The notes under the pieces: generated by a model
Seen by the model: the letters and a program-made list of their open reading frames with translations, nothing else
Told to the model about the DNA's origin: nothing
The model's database searches: none
Program-made: the position numbers and the translations under genes
Shown: positions 32,815 through 41,333 of the stretch, one piece after another
How the letters are laid out: each line of letters begins with the position of its first letter
Numbering within the stretch: the stretch's first letter is position 1
NCBI GenBank assembly: GCA_039698035.1
Contig: JBDKSW010000019.1
Coordinates: 1 to 64,000, forward strand
Length of the DNA: 64,000 bases
Source: JAJFUI01 sp039698035
Lineage (GTDB): Bacteria > Planctomycetota > Planctomycetia > Pirellulales > Thermoguttaceae
Reading direction: 5' to 3'

Positions 32815-34490
32815 CGGCTGTTGCACCAAGATCTCGATTGCCAGCCCTTCCCCGTTTCTCGGCCATCCGAGACGGCGTCGTGTGGAACGACCACGTCGCG
32901 CCGGTTCTTCAAGGCCGCACTCGCCGCCCCGCCGCGCTCGGCTCGATGCTCGACGGCCTCCATAGCCGGGCGGATCAGCTCATTGAGCGTCGGCGCCATC
33001 CGGTCGAGAAAGAACCGCGGCTGCAACCCGATCCAAAAGACCATGACCACGATCGGCGTCAAACACAGCATTTCTCGCAACGACATGTCCCGAACGGGCC
33101 GCGTGTCGCCGCTCGTCTCGTTCTTCGCAAAAAAGACTCGCTGATACATCCACAGCATGTACCACGCGCCAAGAATAACGCCGCTCATGCTGAGGACGGC
33201 GATCGTTCGCAGTTGCAGCCAATCGTGCGGCATGGGCTGGCCCCAACCGCGTTGGAACACACCGAGCAGGAGCAGAAACTCCCCGGCGAATCCGTTGAGG
33301 CCCGGCAGCGCGATGCTCGACAGGACCAAGAGCATCGTGACGAAGCTCAGCCGTGGCAGCCGCCGCGCCAGGCCGCCCAAGTCGCCGATCTCGCGGGTGT
33401 GAAATCGCTCGTAAAGCATTCCCACGACGGCGAACAGCCCGCCGGTCGACAACCCGTGGTTCACCATTTGCAGCACGCTCCCTTGGACGCTCAGCCGGTT
33501 GACAGCGAAGAGTCCCAACATGCAGAAGCCCAAATGGCTCACGCTCGAATAGGCCACCAGCCGCTTAATGTCGCTCTGGGCGAGCGCCACGAGCGCGCCG
33601 TAGACGACGCCAGCCAACGCGAGCCATAAGAGCCACGGCATCAGCGCTGCGGTTGCCTGCGGCAGCATGGCCACGTTGAATCGCGCGAACCCATAGGTGC
33701 CGACCTTCAGCAGCACGCCGGCCAGCAGGACGCTGCCCGCCGTCGGCGCTTCGACATGGGCCAACGGCAGCCACGTGTGCAACGGCCACAGCGGCACCTT
33801 GATGGCAAACCCGGCGAACAGGGCCGAGAAGACCGCCACCTGCAAACCCAAGCCCATCGGCCGGGCCCGCAACGCGACCGTCAATTCGGGGATTGAAAAC
33901 GTCAGCCGTCGCACGGCCGACCCCGCGCCCGGCTGATCGTAGTTCCACAAGACAATCGCCAGCAGCCCGAGGAACGTCAGCACGCTGCCGGCGAACGTGA
34001 ACAGGAAGAACTTGGTGGCCGCCCGCCGCCGCTCGGGACCGCCCCAAATGCCAATCAGAAAGAACAACGGGATCAACGTGAACTCGAAGAAGACGTAAAA
34101 CAGAATGACGTCCCTCGCGACGAACACACCCAGCATGCCCGTCTCCAACAGCATCAACAGCCGATAGTAAAGGGCTGCCCGGTCCTGGATCGTCTCCCAA
34201 CCGACCAGCACGGCCACGACCATCAGCAGGGCCGTCAATGCGAACAGCCACAGGCTTAGCCCGTCCAATGCCACGTCGAATCGAACATCCAGGCCCGTCG
34301 CCGGGCCGAGCCAATCGAGCCGGCTGGCCGCGAACCCGGCCGTTCCTTCCGCATAGCGGCCGACGAGAACGGCGGTCAATGCCAGCACGGCCAGCGCCAC
34401 CAGCAGCGCAACCCATCGCGCGCCTCGTCGCGGCAACATCAGGCCGGCGATCAACGGAAGGAACAGCGCCGTGAGCAACGTCTCTGCCAT
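32811..34490 (-). CDS. nuoM: NADH-quinone oxidoreductase subunit M
   Basis: NuoM is the second antiporter-like pump subunit. The 559-residue protein shows the glutamate helix VFFEFTLIPLFFLIGIWGG, the lysine region RRAATKFFLFTFAGSVLTFLG, IKVPLWPLHTWLPLAHVEAPTAGSV (quoted in parts: WPLHTWLP and HVEAPT) and the LVAYSSVSHLGF helix. About 14 membrane helices are followed by a polar C-terminal tail of about 45 residues that is longer than in E. coli. The start is one base after the nuoL stop (TAAGATG), and its own stop overlaps nuoN, so L-M-N translation is tightly coupled. Confidence 0.95.
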   Translation of the reverse strand: MAETLLTALFLPLIAGLMLPRRGARWVALLVALAVLALTAVLVGRYAEGTAGFAASRLDWLGPATGLDVRFDVALDGLSLWLFALTALLMVVAVLVGWETIQDRAALYYRLLMLLETGMLGVFVARDVILFYVFFEFTLIPLFFLIGIWGGPERRRAATKFFLFTFAGSVLTFLGLLAIVLWNYDQPGAGSAVRRLTFSIPELTVALRARPMGLGLQVAVFSALFAGFAIKVPLWPLHTWLPLAHVEAPTAGSVLLAGVLLKVGTYGFARFNVAMLPQATAALMPWLLWLALAGVVYGALVALAQSDIKRLVAYSSVSHLGFCMLGLFAVNRLSVQGSVLQMVNHGLSTGGLFAVVGMLYERFHTREIGDLGGLARRLPRLSFVTMLLVLSSIALPGLNGFAGEFLLLLGVFQRGWGQPMPHDWLQLRTIAVLSMSGVILGAWYMLWMYQRVFFAKNETSGDTRPVRDMSLREMLCLTPIVVMVFWIGLQPRFFLDRMAPTLNELIRPAMEAVEHRAERGGAASAALKNRRDVVVPHDAVSDGRETGKGWQSRSWCNSR

Positions 34491-34491
34491 C

Positions 34492-36468
34492 TTACATCAA
34501 CAACAGTCCAAGCATGGCCAACAACCCCAACACCATCGCAACCGCGTAGAACTGAATCAGCCCGTTTTGCACGGGTCGCAATGCGGCCCCCAGCAGGGCC
34601 GGCATCCAGCCGAACAAGTCCACCAGCCCATCGATCACCCATCGGTCGAGCCAGGCCGCCGCCTGGGCCGTCGCCAGCGTGGGCCACACGACTAGCGCCT
34701 TATAAATCGGATCGACGAAGAACTTGCCGTAAGAAAGACTGTAGAGCCCCAGCGCGTTCATGACGCGCGCCAATCGAGCCGCCTTCTCCGGCCGCCCTAG
34801 AAAGATCGCCGCGCTCAGCGCGATCCCAACCAGCGTCACCGCCGTGCCGAGCAGGGCGATTCGCTCATGCCCGGCTTCCGCGCCGACCCTGGGCAACCCG
34901 GCCAGCGACGGCGTCGCCATGAGCAGTCGCGTGAAACTGCCCGTCCAGGCGAAATACGCCCCAACCACCGCCGCCCCGATCGCCAGCAGGACCAACGGGC
35001 CGGTCATCACTCGTGGCGACTCGCGCCCATGGGGGCCCGCCTCCTCGGGAATCCGTTCGGCGCCCCAAAACACCCGGAAATACGGCCGGAACATATAGAA
35101 GTCGATCAACAGAACGCCGAGCATCGCGGTGGCAAACAGCGTCCCGAACAGGGCCCGCGCCGCGCCCAGCTCGTGGCGCTGCTGGACGGCCAGCAAAATC
35201 GCGTCCTTGCTCCAAAAACCCGACAGCGGCCAGAGGCCGGCAATGGCCAGACACCCGACCAAAAACGTCCCGTGCGTGACCGGCATCCGACGCCGCAGTC
35301 CACCGACGCGCCGAATGTCGAGGACGCCGCCCATCGCGTGCATGACGCTGCCGGCGCCGAGGAACAGCAGGGCCTTGAAAAAGGCGTGCGTCATCAAGTG
35401 GAACATGGCGGCCGTCACGCCCAAGAGGGTCCCGGCGCCCAGTGCGAGGAACATGTAGCCGAGGTGGCTGATCGTCGAATAGGCCAGAATCCGCTTCAGA
35501 TCGTTCTGCGTCAAGGCCACGACGCCGCCCAACAGCGCCGTCACGCCGCCCACCAGCGCCACGACGCATTGGGCGTCTGCAGAGGCCGCAAACAGCGGCG
35601 TGCATCGCGCGACCATGTAGACGCCTGCTGTCACCATCGTCGCCGCATGGATCAAGGCGCTCACCGGCGTCGGGCCTTCCATCGCGTCGGGCAGCCAAAC
35701 GTGCAGCGGAAACTGAGCGCTCTTGCCGCACGCGCCCAACAGGAGCAACAGGCAAATGGTCGTCACGCGCCAATCGCCAACCTCCGGCCCCACCCGGGCA
35801 AACACGTCCTCGAAACCGATCGCGCCGAATGTCGTCCAAATCAGGAAAATGCCCAGCGCGAATCCCACATCGCCGATGCGGTTGACCAGAAATGCCTTCT
35901 TGCCGGCGGCCGCCGCAGCCGGTTTCTCATACCAAAAACCGATCAGCAGATAGCTGCAAAGCCCGACGGCCTCCCAAAACACATAGAGCAGCAGAAAGTT
36001 GGCGGCCGAAACCAACATCGTCATCGAAAATACGAACAGGCCGATATAGCTGAAGAACCGCCAGTAGCCCGGATCACCCCGCATGTAGCCGATCGAATAG
36101 ACGGCTACCAGCGTCGAGATGCACGTCACGATGGCCAACATCGCGGCGGTCAGCCCGTCGGCTCGCAGCGCCACCTCGACGTGCAGATCGGCCGCGCCGG
36201 GACCGCCCGACCCGCTTGGTTCTTGTTCCTGGGCCACGTCGGCCCAGCGCCAGAAAGTGACGCCGTCGGCTCCCCTACCCTGCCCCGATCGCTGCACCTG
36301 ATCGACCAGGGCCAGACTGGCGACAAAGCTCAGGGCGATGGCCAAGACCACGGGCAGATGGCTCTGCCCGCGCAGAAAACGAGCGCCCAGCGAGGCCGTC
36401 AGCAACGACGCGGCCAGCGGCATCGCCGGAATCAGCACCAACAGCGTCCTTGTGTCAACGAATCCCAC
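34492..36468 (-). CDS. nuoL: NADH-quinone oxidoreductase subunit L
   Basis: NuoL is the distal antiporter-like subunit, with the long lateral helix that braces the membrane arm. The 658-residue protein has the conserved YVFWEAVGLCSYLLIGFWY, KKAFLVNRIGD, GKSAQFPLHVWLPDAMEGPTP (parts: FPLHVWLPDAM, EGPTPVSAL), HAATMVTAGVYM and the LAYSTISHLGYM helix. The C-terminal region around FVDPIYKAL fits the lateral helix and last anchor. A loop near residue 60 contains SGQGRGADG, encoded by a GGGCAG repeat copy. The start is GTG. nuoK precedes after 114 bases. Confidence 0.95.
   Translation of the reverse strand: MGFVDTRTLLVLIPAMPLAASLLTASLGARFLRGQSHLPVVLAIALSFVASLALVDQVQRSGQGRGADGVTFWRWADVAQEQEPSGSGGPGAADLHVEVALRADGLTAAMLAIVTCISTLVAVYSIGYMRGDPGYWRFFSYIGLFVFSMTMLVSAANFLLLYVFWEAVGLCSYLLIGFWYEKPAAAAAGKKAFLVNRIGDVGFALGIFLIWTTFGAIGFEDVFARVGPEVGDWRVTTICLLLLLGACGKSAQFPLHVWLPDAMEGPTPVSALIHAATMVTAGVYMVARCTPLFAASADAQCVVALVGGVTALLGGVVALTQNDLKRILAYSTISHLGYMFLALGAGTLLGVTAAMFHLMTHAFFKALLFLGAGSVMHAMGGVLDIRRVGGLRRRMPVTHGTFLVGCLAIAGLWPLSGFWSKDAILLAVQQRHELGAARALFGTLFATAMLGVLLIDFYMFRPYFRVFWGAERIPEEAGPHGRESPRVMTGPLVLLAIGAAVVGAYFAWTGSFTRLLMATPSLAGLPRVGAEAGHERIALLGTAVTLVGIALSAAIFLGRPEKAARLARVMNALGLYSLSYGKFFVDPIYKALVVWPTLATAQAAAWLDRWVIDGLVDLFGWMPALLGAALRPVQNGLIQFYAVAMVLGLLAMLGLLLM
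36272..36286 (-). repeat. GGGCAG-type repeat inside nuoL
   Basis: The sense strand GGGGCAGGGTAGGGG encodes GQGRG in a loop between the first two helices. Confidence 0.65.
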
Positions 36469-36582
36469 CGATCAACCGTCTCCTGATTCTCTCCGGCTCA
36501 ACTCTTCTCTTCCCTCTTGGCAACTTGGCGTAAGTCGCTTCTCGACACCGCACCCTCCGCGGCGATTCTCCGCATTCATTTT

Positions 36583-37029
36583 TCACAGGTTCTTTCGGTG
36601 GCCGCTTGGTTCGCGTCCGACGTCTGGTTGCACCCCGGCCGTCGGCAGACGCGGCAGTCTTTCGACCGCCGGCGTTTCCTCCGGCAGCACGGGTTCCAGC
36701 AAGGGCGGCTGATTCGCCTCACGAAGCGTCTGCCACGCGGCCACGTCGAGACTGCCGCGCCGTTGGAAGAGCGCCACCACGAGCGCCAGCGTAATGGCCG
36801 CCTCGCAGGCCGCCACCGCAATGATGAACACGACGAACACCTGGCCGCCAAAATCATTGTGGAACCGGCTCCACGCGACCAAGCTCAGCGAGACGCCTTG
36901 CAGCATAATCTCGGCCGAAAGAAACATGACGATCATGTTCCGCCGACTCAGAAAGCCCACGATGCCGATGCCGAACAACACGGCCCCGACGACCAGATAG
37001 TTGTTCAGGATGGCAAGTTCTTCGTTCAT
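36583..37029 (-). CDS. nuoK: NADH-quinone oxidoreductase subunit K, C-terminally extended
   Basis: NuoK contributes to the proton path next to NuoJ and NuoN. The first 100 residues match NuoK, with three helices and the key glutamates in FLSAEIMLQGVSL and AACEAAITLALVVALF. The protein is 148 residues where about 100 is usual; the extra 45 residues after FQRRGSLDV are Pro/Glu/Leu-rich (PPLLEPVLPEETPAVERL) and probably cytosolic. nuoJ is 15 bases upstream. Confidence 0.94.
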   Translation of the reverse strand: MNEELAILNNYLVVGAVLFGIGIVGFLSRRNMIVMFLSAEIMLQGVSLSLVAWSRFHNDFGGQVFVVFIIAVAACEAAITLALVVALFQRRGSLDVAAWQTLREANQPPLLEPVLPEETPAVERLPRLPTAGVQPDVGREPSGHRKNL

Positions 37030-37044
37030 GACGCTCGAAATCCT

Positions 37045-37800
37045 CTACACGACCGTTTCATCGTCCGAGACGGCCGCCGGCCGCGGCCGCCCGTTGCGGT
37101 CCGTCGCCAGCCGAGCAATCGCGGCCGCGCCGACCAGCGCCGCCAACAGCAGCGTTCCGGCCACCTCGACGGCCACCAGGTGGCGGCCGAACAACGCATC
37201 GCCCAGCCGGGCGACATGCTCCGCCGCCAGCACGCCACCGGCCCTCGCTTCGGGTGACGGCGTTGTGGGCCGCCACGCTGCCGTGTCGGCCCGCGTGACA
37301 AATCCGCCGAGGACCGCGGACAGCAGGCCCACCATGACGACGCCGGCCGCGGCCGCCACGGGCCCCTCGAAGCTCACGCGGTCGGACGGCGCCCGTCCCT
37401 GGGGCTGCGCGAGCATGAGCACGAACAGGAACGTCACCAGGATCGCCCCCGCATAGACGACCACCGTGGCCACGGCCAGAAACTGGGCGCCGGCCACCAA
37501 CATCAGCCCGGCGACGCCCAGCAGCGACTGGCCGAACCAAATCGCGCAGTAGACCGGTTTTCGGAACGTGACCGCGCCGGCTGCCGAGACGATGGCGATG
37601 GCCGCGAGAACAAGGAACAGGCCGTCGGTCGCCCATTGCCCGACGGACCGCAACTGCGAAAGCCCGAGCCCGAGCGCCGCCGCGCCAAGCACGACGCCCA
37701 AGGCCCGCCCGCGCGCGCCGCCACGAGGCAACATCAGCCACATGCCGATGACGCCTAACGCTGTCGCAACCGCGACGATCTTCTGCCAGTCGGCCACCAT
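37045..37800 (-). CDS. nuoJ: NADH-quinone oxidoreductase subunit J
   Basis: NuoJ has five helices, one with the pi-bulge that gates proton transfer. The 251-residue protein contains the family core KPVYCAIWFGQSLLGVAGLML and VVVYAGAILVTFLFVLML, and a longer-than-usual stretch between helices IV and V. ATG 37800 follows GAGGAGG and lies 16 bases after nuoI. Confidence 0.93.
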   Translation of the reverse strand: MVADWQKIVAVATALGVIGMWLMLPRGGARGRALGVVLGAAALGLGLSQLRSVGQWATDGLFLVLAAIAIVSAAGAVTFRKPVYCAIWFGQSLLGVAGLMLVAGAQFLAVATVVVYAGAILVTFLFVLMLAQPQGRAPSDRVSFEGPVAAAAGVVMVGLLSAVLGGFVTRADTAAWRPTTPSPEARAGGVLAAEHVARLGDALFGRHLVAVEVAGTLLLAALVGAAAIARLATDRNGRPRPAAVSDDETVV

Positions 37801-37816
37801 CGAACCTCCTCGCCCC

Positions 37817-38317
37817 TCACTTCTCGTCCTTCGTCTCGTCGTAGACACTCAGCAGCTTCTCTTTATCGAAGATCATCTCCTCCCGACTCTTGCCCGAGAG
37901 ATCGAACAGACTCGTCAGCTCGATCGCGTCCACGGGGCAGGCTTCCTCGCACATGCCGCAGAAGATGCACCGCAACTCGTCGATCGTGAACGACTCGGGA
38001 TATTTTTCCCGATCTGGCCAGGGGCTTTCGGCCGCGACGATGTCAATGCAGTGCGCGGGGCAGGCCGTCGCGCACAGAAAGCAGGCGACGCACTTCACCC
38101 GCCCCCGCGCGTCCCGATTCAAGCGATGAACGCCGCGATAGATCGCCGGGTCGCAAATGACGTGCCGCTCCTCGGGAAACTGCACCGTACGCTTGCGGCG
38201 AAACAAGTGCCGCAGCGTCGTCGCCATCCCCTGCACGAAAAGCGGCAAATACGACCGCCCGGTCGGCCCCAGCCGCGGCGATTGCACCCACGTGATTTTC
38301 GGATCGTCCCGTTTCAT
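37817..38317 (-). CDS. nuoI: NADH-quinone oxidoreductase subunit I (ferredoxin-type)
   Basis: NuoI carries clusters N6a and N6b, which bring electrons to the quinone site. The 166-residue protein has two classic 4Fe-4S motifs: Cys 76, 79, 82, 86 in CVACFLCATAC and Cys 117, 120, 123, 127 in CIFCGMCEEAC, each with a following Pro. The length matches the family (about 160-180). ATG 38317 is chosen because the upstream open frame overlaps nuoH in a different frame and has no homology. Confidence 0.95.
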   Translation of the reverse strand: MKRDDPKITWVQSPRLGPTGRSYLPLFVQGMATTLRHLFRRKRTVQFPEERHVICDPAIYRGVHRLNRDARGRVKCVACFLCATACPAHCIDIVAAESPWPDREKYPESFTIDELRCIFCGMCEEACPVDAIELTSLFDLSGKSREEMIFDKEKLLSVYDETKDEK

Positions 38318-38385
38318 CCCGTTCACCGCGTCATTTCGTGGGCCAAGCCAAGCGACCACGCCATCCCGTGCAACGTCTTCGTCCC

Positions 38386-39621
38386 TCAGTCGCCCGTGCC
38401 GACCGACGGCACACTCGTGCGCCGCGGCCGGTTCTCGCTCGACGTTGGATCGGCAAGCGCCGTCACCAGCCAACAGAGCACCAAAACGCACGCACCAACA
38501 ACCACGCTCCCAACTTTCGGCGACAGGCCCACGACGCCGGCCAGCCGGTCGCCAAACTCCAACCACGCGGCCAGCGCCGCGACGTTCACCAATCCCCACG
38601 GGATCATCACTTTCCAGCCGATGTCCATCAACTGATCGAACCGAAACCGAGGCCAACTCCATCGTGCGAGCATGAAAAACAGAATCACGGCCATCACCTT
38701 CCCAAGCAGCACAACCATCCGCAAGAGCGCCGTCAGCCACGTCACGTCATGGCCCGCACCGGAAAGGCCCCAGAAATGCCAGCCGCCGAGAAACAGAATG
38801 ACGATCAAGAAGGCGGCCGTGATCATGTGCAAGAACTCTGCCACCATGTACATCAGCAGCTTCGCGCCCGAATACTCGGTGTGATAGCCGCCGACGAGCT
38901 CCTGCTCGGCCTCCGGCAGATCGAACGGCAACCGGGCGGCCTCGGCGAATCCGGCCACGCTGAACACGACGAACCCCAATGGTTGCGTGAAGGCGTTCCA
39001 CAGGCCGCTCGACGCCTGGCATCCAATGATCGCGTCCAGTCGCAGCGATCCGCTGGCCAACGCAACGCCCAAGATGCCCAATCCAAGCGGCAACTCGTAG
39101 GAGATCAACTGCGCACTGCTGCGCAGCCCGCCCAAGAAGCTGTACTTGTCATTGCTCGCCCAGCCGCCCAACACCACGCCATACACGGCCACGCTTCCCA
39201 CGGCAAAAACGTAAATGAGGCCGACATCCAACCCCGGTGCGATCGTCAGCTCGATCGGACGCCCCGCTCCCCACGACGCCGGAATCGCGTCCTTGGGCAG
39301 CACACTGCCAAACGGGATGACCGCGAAGGCCGCCAGCGCGGCCACGAAGATCGTCACGGGCGCGATGAAAAACAGCGCCTTGTCGACGCGGCTGGGCGTG
39401 ATCCGCGATTTGCCAAGCAACTTTACGCCGTCGGCCACCGGTTGCCCCAATCCAAACAGCCGAATTTTGGTCAACGGCACCCCGACGCGATTCGGCCCCA
39501 ATCGGTCCTGCACCCAGGCCGCCATCCAACGCTCGACCAAGACCAAATAGGCGCAGGCCGTCATCAGCCCGGCCAGGACCAGACCAATCTTCGCCAGCGG
39601 TTCGAGCACTGTGATCAGCAT
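38386..39621 (-). CDS. nuoH: NADH-quinone oxidoreductase subunit H
   Basis: NuoH forms the quinone chamber and the link to the first proton channel. The 411-residue protein has ERWMAAWVQDRLGPNRVG, PFDLPEAEQELVGGYHTEYSG (parts: FDLPEAEQEL and YHTEYSG), the quinone-site loop and LLGKVMAVILFFMLARWSWPR (part: WSWPRFRFDQ), with eight or nine helices. A Ser/Arg-rich tail of about 25 residues is extra. ATG 39621 follows GGGAG; a TTG at 39642 is possible. nuoG ends 23 bases upstream. Confidence 0.95.
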   Translation of the reverse strand: MLITVLEPLAKIGLVLAGLMTACAYLVLVERWMAAWVQDRLGPNRVGVPLTKIRLFGLGQPVADGVKLLGKSRITPSRVDKALFFIAPVTIFVAALAAFAVIPFGSVLPKDAIPASWGAGRPIELTIAPGLDVGLIYVFAVGSVAVYGVVLGGWASNDKYSFLGGLRSSAQLISYELPLGLGILGVALASGSLRLDAIIGCQASSGLWNAFTQPLGFVVFSVAGFAEAARLPFDLPEAEQELVGGYHTEYSGAKLLMYMVAEFLHMITAAFLIVILFLGGWHFWGLSGAGHDVTWLTALLRMVVLLGKVMAVILFFMLARWSWPRFRFDQLMDIGWKVMIPWGLVNVAALAAWLEFGDRLAGVVGLSPKVGSVVVGACVLVLCWLVTALADPTSSENRPRRTSVPSVGTGD

Positions 39622-39644
39622 CTGCGAGACACTCCCGCCCAATG

Positions 39645-41222
39645 TTATGCCAGCAGATTCTCTCGGAGATCGATCCCAAACTCAGGCACGGCCCTGGCGG
39701 CCGCCGCGAAATACGGAATCTCGCGTGCCACGTCGTCCAGTACGGCGCGCGAATTGTAGAGCCCCTTGCGACCGAGCAACTCCCAGTAGAGCCCCCCCTC
39801 GGGCCGAACGCCAGCCGGCGGCCGAATGGCCCAGCGAACGGATTGCAGCCGGTCGGCCCGGTTCACATAAGAACCGTCCCGCTCGGCATAGGCCGCGCCC
39901 GGCAAGACGTGCGTCGCCACCTCGGAAATCGGCGATGGGAACAAGTCTTGCACCACCAAAAGCTTGAGTCGCTGGAAACGCCGCGCCGTCGCCTGGCCCA
40001 CCCAAGGGCGTTTGTATCCGCCCGACACCCAAACGCCTTGCACGGTCCCCTGATCCAGTTCGGCCAGCAGATCATCGAGCGTCGGCACGCGATGCGCGAA
40101 ATGGGCAATCACGGCCTCGACCCCGCGGCGATTGGGACATTTCTCGGCCCGAACCGTGAAGCCCTTGGCAAACCGCTCGTCCTCTCCCACCGTCGGCGTC
40201 GGTCCAAGCGCCAGCAGGGCATCGGCGTCGATCCCGCGTATCAGGTTGCAGAGCAGATAGGCCTCCTCGACCGTCAAAAACGGCGAGACCAAGACCGCCA
40301 GCCGTCCCGCGCCTCGCAACGCGCCGAGCAACTCGGCAGTCGTCGTCCCCGCCGCACCAACCCGCGCCGCCAACCGATCGGGATGATGAACGTGCGGGTA
40401 GTCGTATCGCCCGTCGTTGCAGATCCACCACTGATTCACGAACGGGTTTTCGCGCGGCTTGATTCGCCAAATCCGCTCCTGATGCTCCTCGATCCAAATC
40501 GAGCAGCCCGTCGAACAACCGGTGCAAACGCCCGCGTGCCGCCGCAGGAACCAAACGCGCTGCCGATACAGGAAATCCTTGTCGCCCAACGCACCGACCG
40601 GACACAGATCGACGACGTTGCCCGACAAGCGGTTATTCAGCGGATAGCCGGCCATCACGTCGATTTCCTCGTGCGCCGCCCGACCGGTCACCATCAGCTC
40701 GTTCGTGCCGCTGATCTCGGCAGCGAATCGCACGCACCGGCTGCACAGGACGCAGCGGTCCACGAAGAGGGTCACGTCTCCCAAGTCCCGGCGCCGACTG
40801 GTGAACGGCCGGATGTCGGCGCGCCGCGACGGCCGTCCATACTGGAAGTGATAGTCCTGCAACAAGCACTCGCCCGCCTTGTCGCAAATCGGACAATCGA
40901 TCGGATGACGCAAGAGCAGGTCTTCCTCGACCATGGCCCTCGCCCGGGCGACCTTTTCGCTCTGCGTCACCAAGACCATGTGGTCGCTCACCACGACGCT
41001 GCAGGCGGGCGACAACTTCCCCTGCATCGTGATCTTGCCGGTGCTCGGATCGCGCGAGCCGACCTCGACCAGGCACATGCGGCAACTGCCAGCGACTGAC
41101 AACCCCGGATGCCAGCAATAGAACGGAATCTCGATGCCAACCAACCGGGCAGCCTCGATGCCGTTGATCCGCCGCCCGGCGGCTATCGTCAACTCGCGGT
41201 TGTCGACCAGAATCGTTGGCAT
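39645..41222 (-). CDS. nuoG: NADH-quinone oxidoreductase subunit G
   Basis: NuoG is the large iron-sulfur subunit of the peripheral arm. The 525-residue protein has a 2Fe-2S site (Cys 36, 47, 50, 74), the CPICDKAGEC segment, the LFVDRCVLCSRCVRF cluster region, DLCPVGAL and a further CTGCSTGCS site, then a shortened molybdopterin-oxidoreductase-like part. It is much shorter than E. coli NuoG (about 910). It is the first gene of the leftward nuo run and has a near-consensus promoter; nuoA to nuoF are not upstream. Confidence 0.95.
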   Translation of the reverse strand: MPTILVDNRELTIAAGRRINGIEAARLVGIEIPFYCWHPGLSVAGSCRMCLVEVGSRDPSTGKITMQGKLSPACSVVVSDHMVLVTQSEKVARARAMVEEDLLLRHPIDCPICDKAGECLLQDYHFQYGRPSRRADIRPFTSRRRDLGDVTLFVDRCVLCSRCVRFAAEISGTNELMVTGRAAHEEIDVMAGYPLNNRLSGNVVDLCPVGALGDKDFLYRQRVWFLRRHAGVCTGCSTGCSIWIEEHQERIWRIKPRENPFVNQWWICNDGRYDYPHVHHPDRLAARVGAAGTTTAELLGALRGAGRLAVLVSPFLTVEEAYLLCNLIRGIDADALLALGPTPTVGEDERFAKGFTVRAEKCPNRRGVEAVIAHFAHRVPTLDDLLAELDQGTVQGVWVSGGYKRPWVGQATARRFQRLKLLVVQDLFPSPISEVATHVLPGAAYAERDGSYVNRADRLQSVRWAIRPPAGVRPEGGLYWELLGRKGLYNSRAVLDDVAREIPYFAAAARAVPEFGIDLRENLLA

Positions 41223-41258
41223 CGCAACCTGAAATGAGAAGCGGTAACGCTTGCCCGA

Positions 41259-41287
41259 ATCCTATGCACGACGCCCTCGGCTGTCAA
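41259..41287 (-). promoter_or_regulatory. Near-consensus promoter of the nuoG-N operon
   Basis: Minus-strand TTGACA (41287-41282), exactly 17 bases and TAGGAT (41264-41259). The leader would be about 30 nt, with AGGTTG before the ATG. Confidence 0.7.
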
Positions 41288-41298
41288 AGGGGGGCACG

Positions 41299-41327
41299 TT
41301 GCTCCATGCCACCAGCTCAGGTAGAGT
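41299..41327 (+). promoter_or_regulatory. Promoter giving a leaderless mRNA for the TPR peptidase gene
   Basis: TTGCTC (41299-41304), 17 bases and TAGAGT (41322-41327). Predicted initiation coincides with the GTG at 41334. Confidence 0.5.
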
Positions 41328-41333
41328 GGATCC

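Noticed and set aside
38318..38740. Upstream extension of nuoI
   Set aside because: It overlaps nuoH in another frame and the NuoI family starts near 38317.
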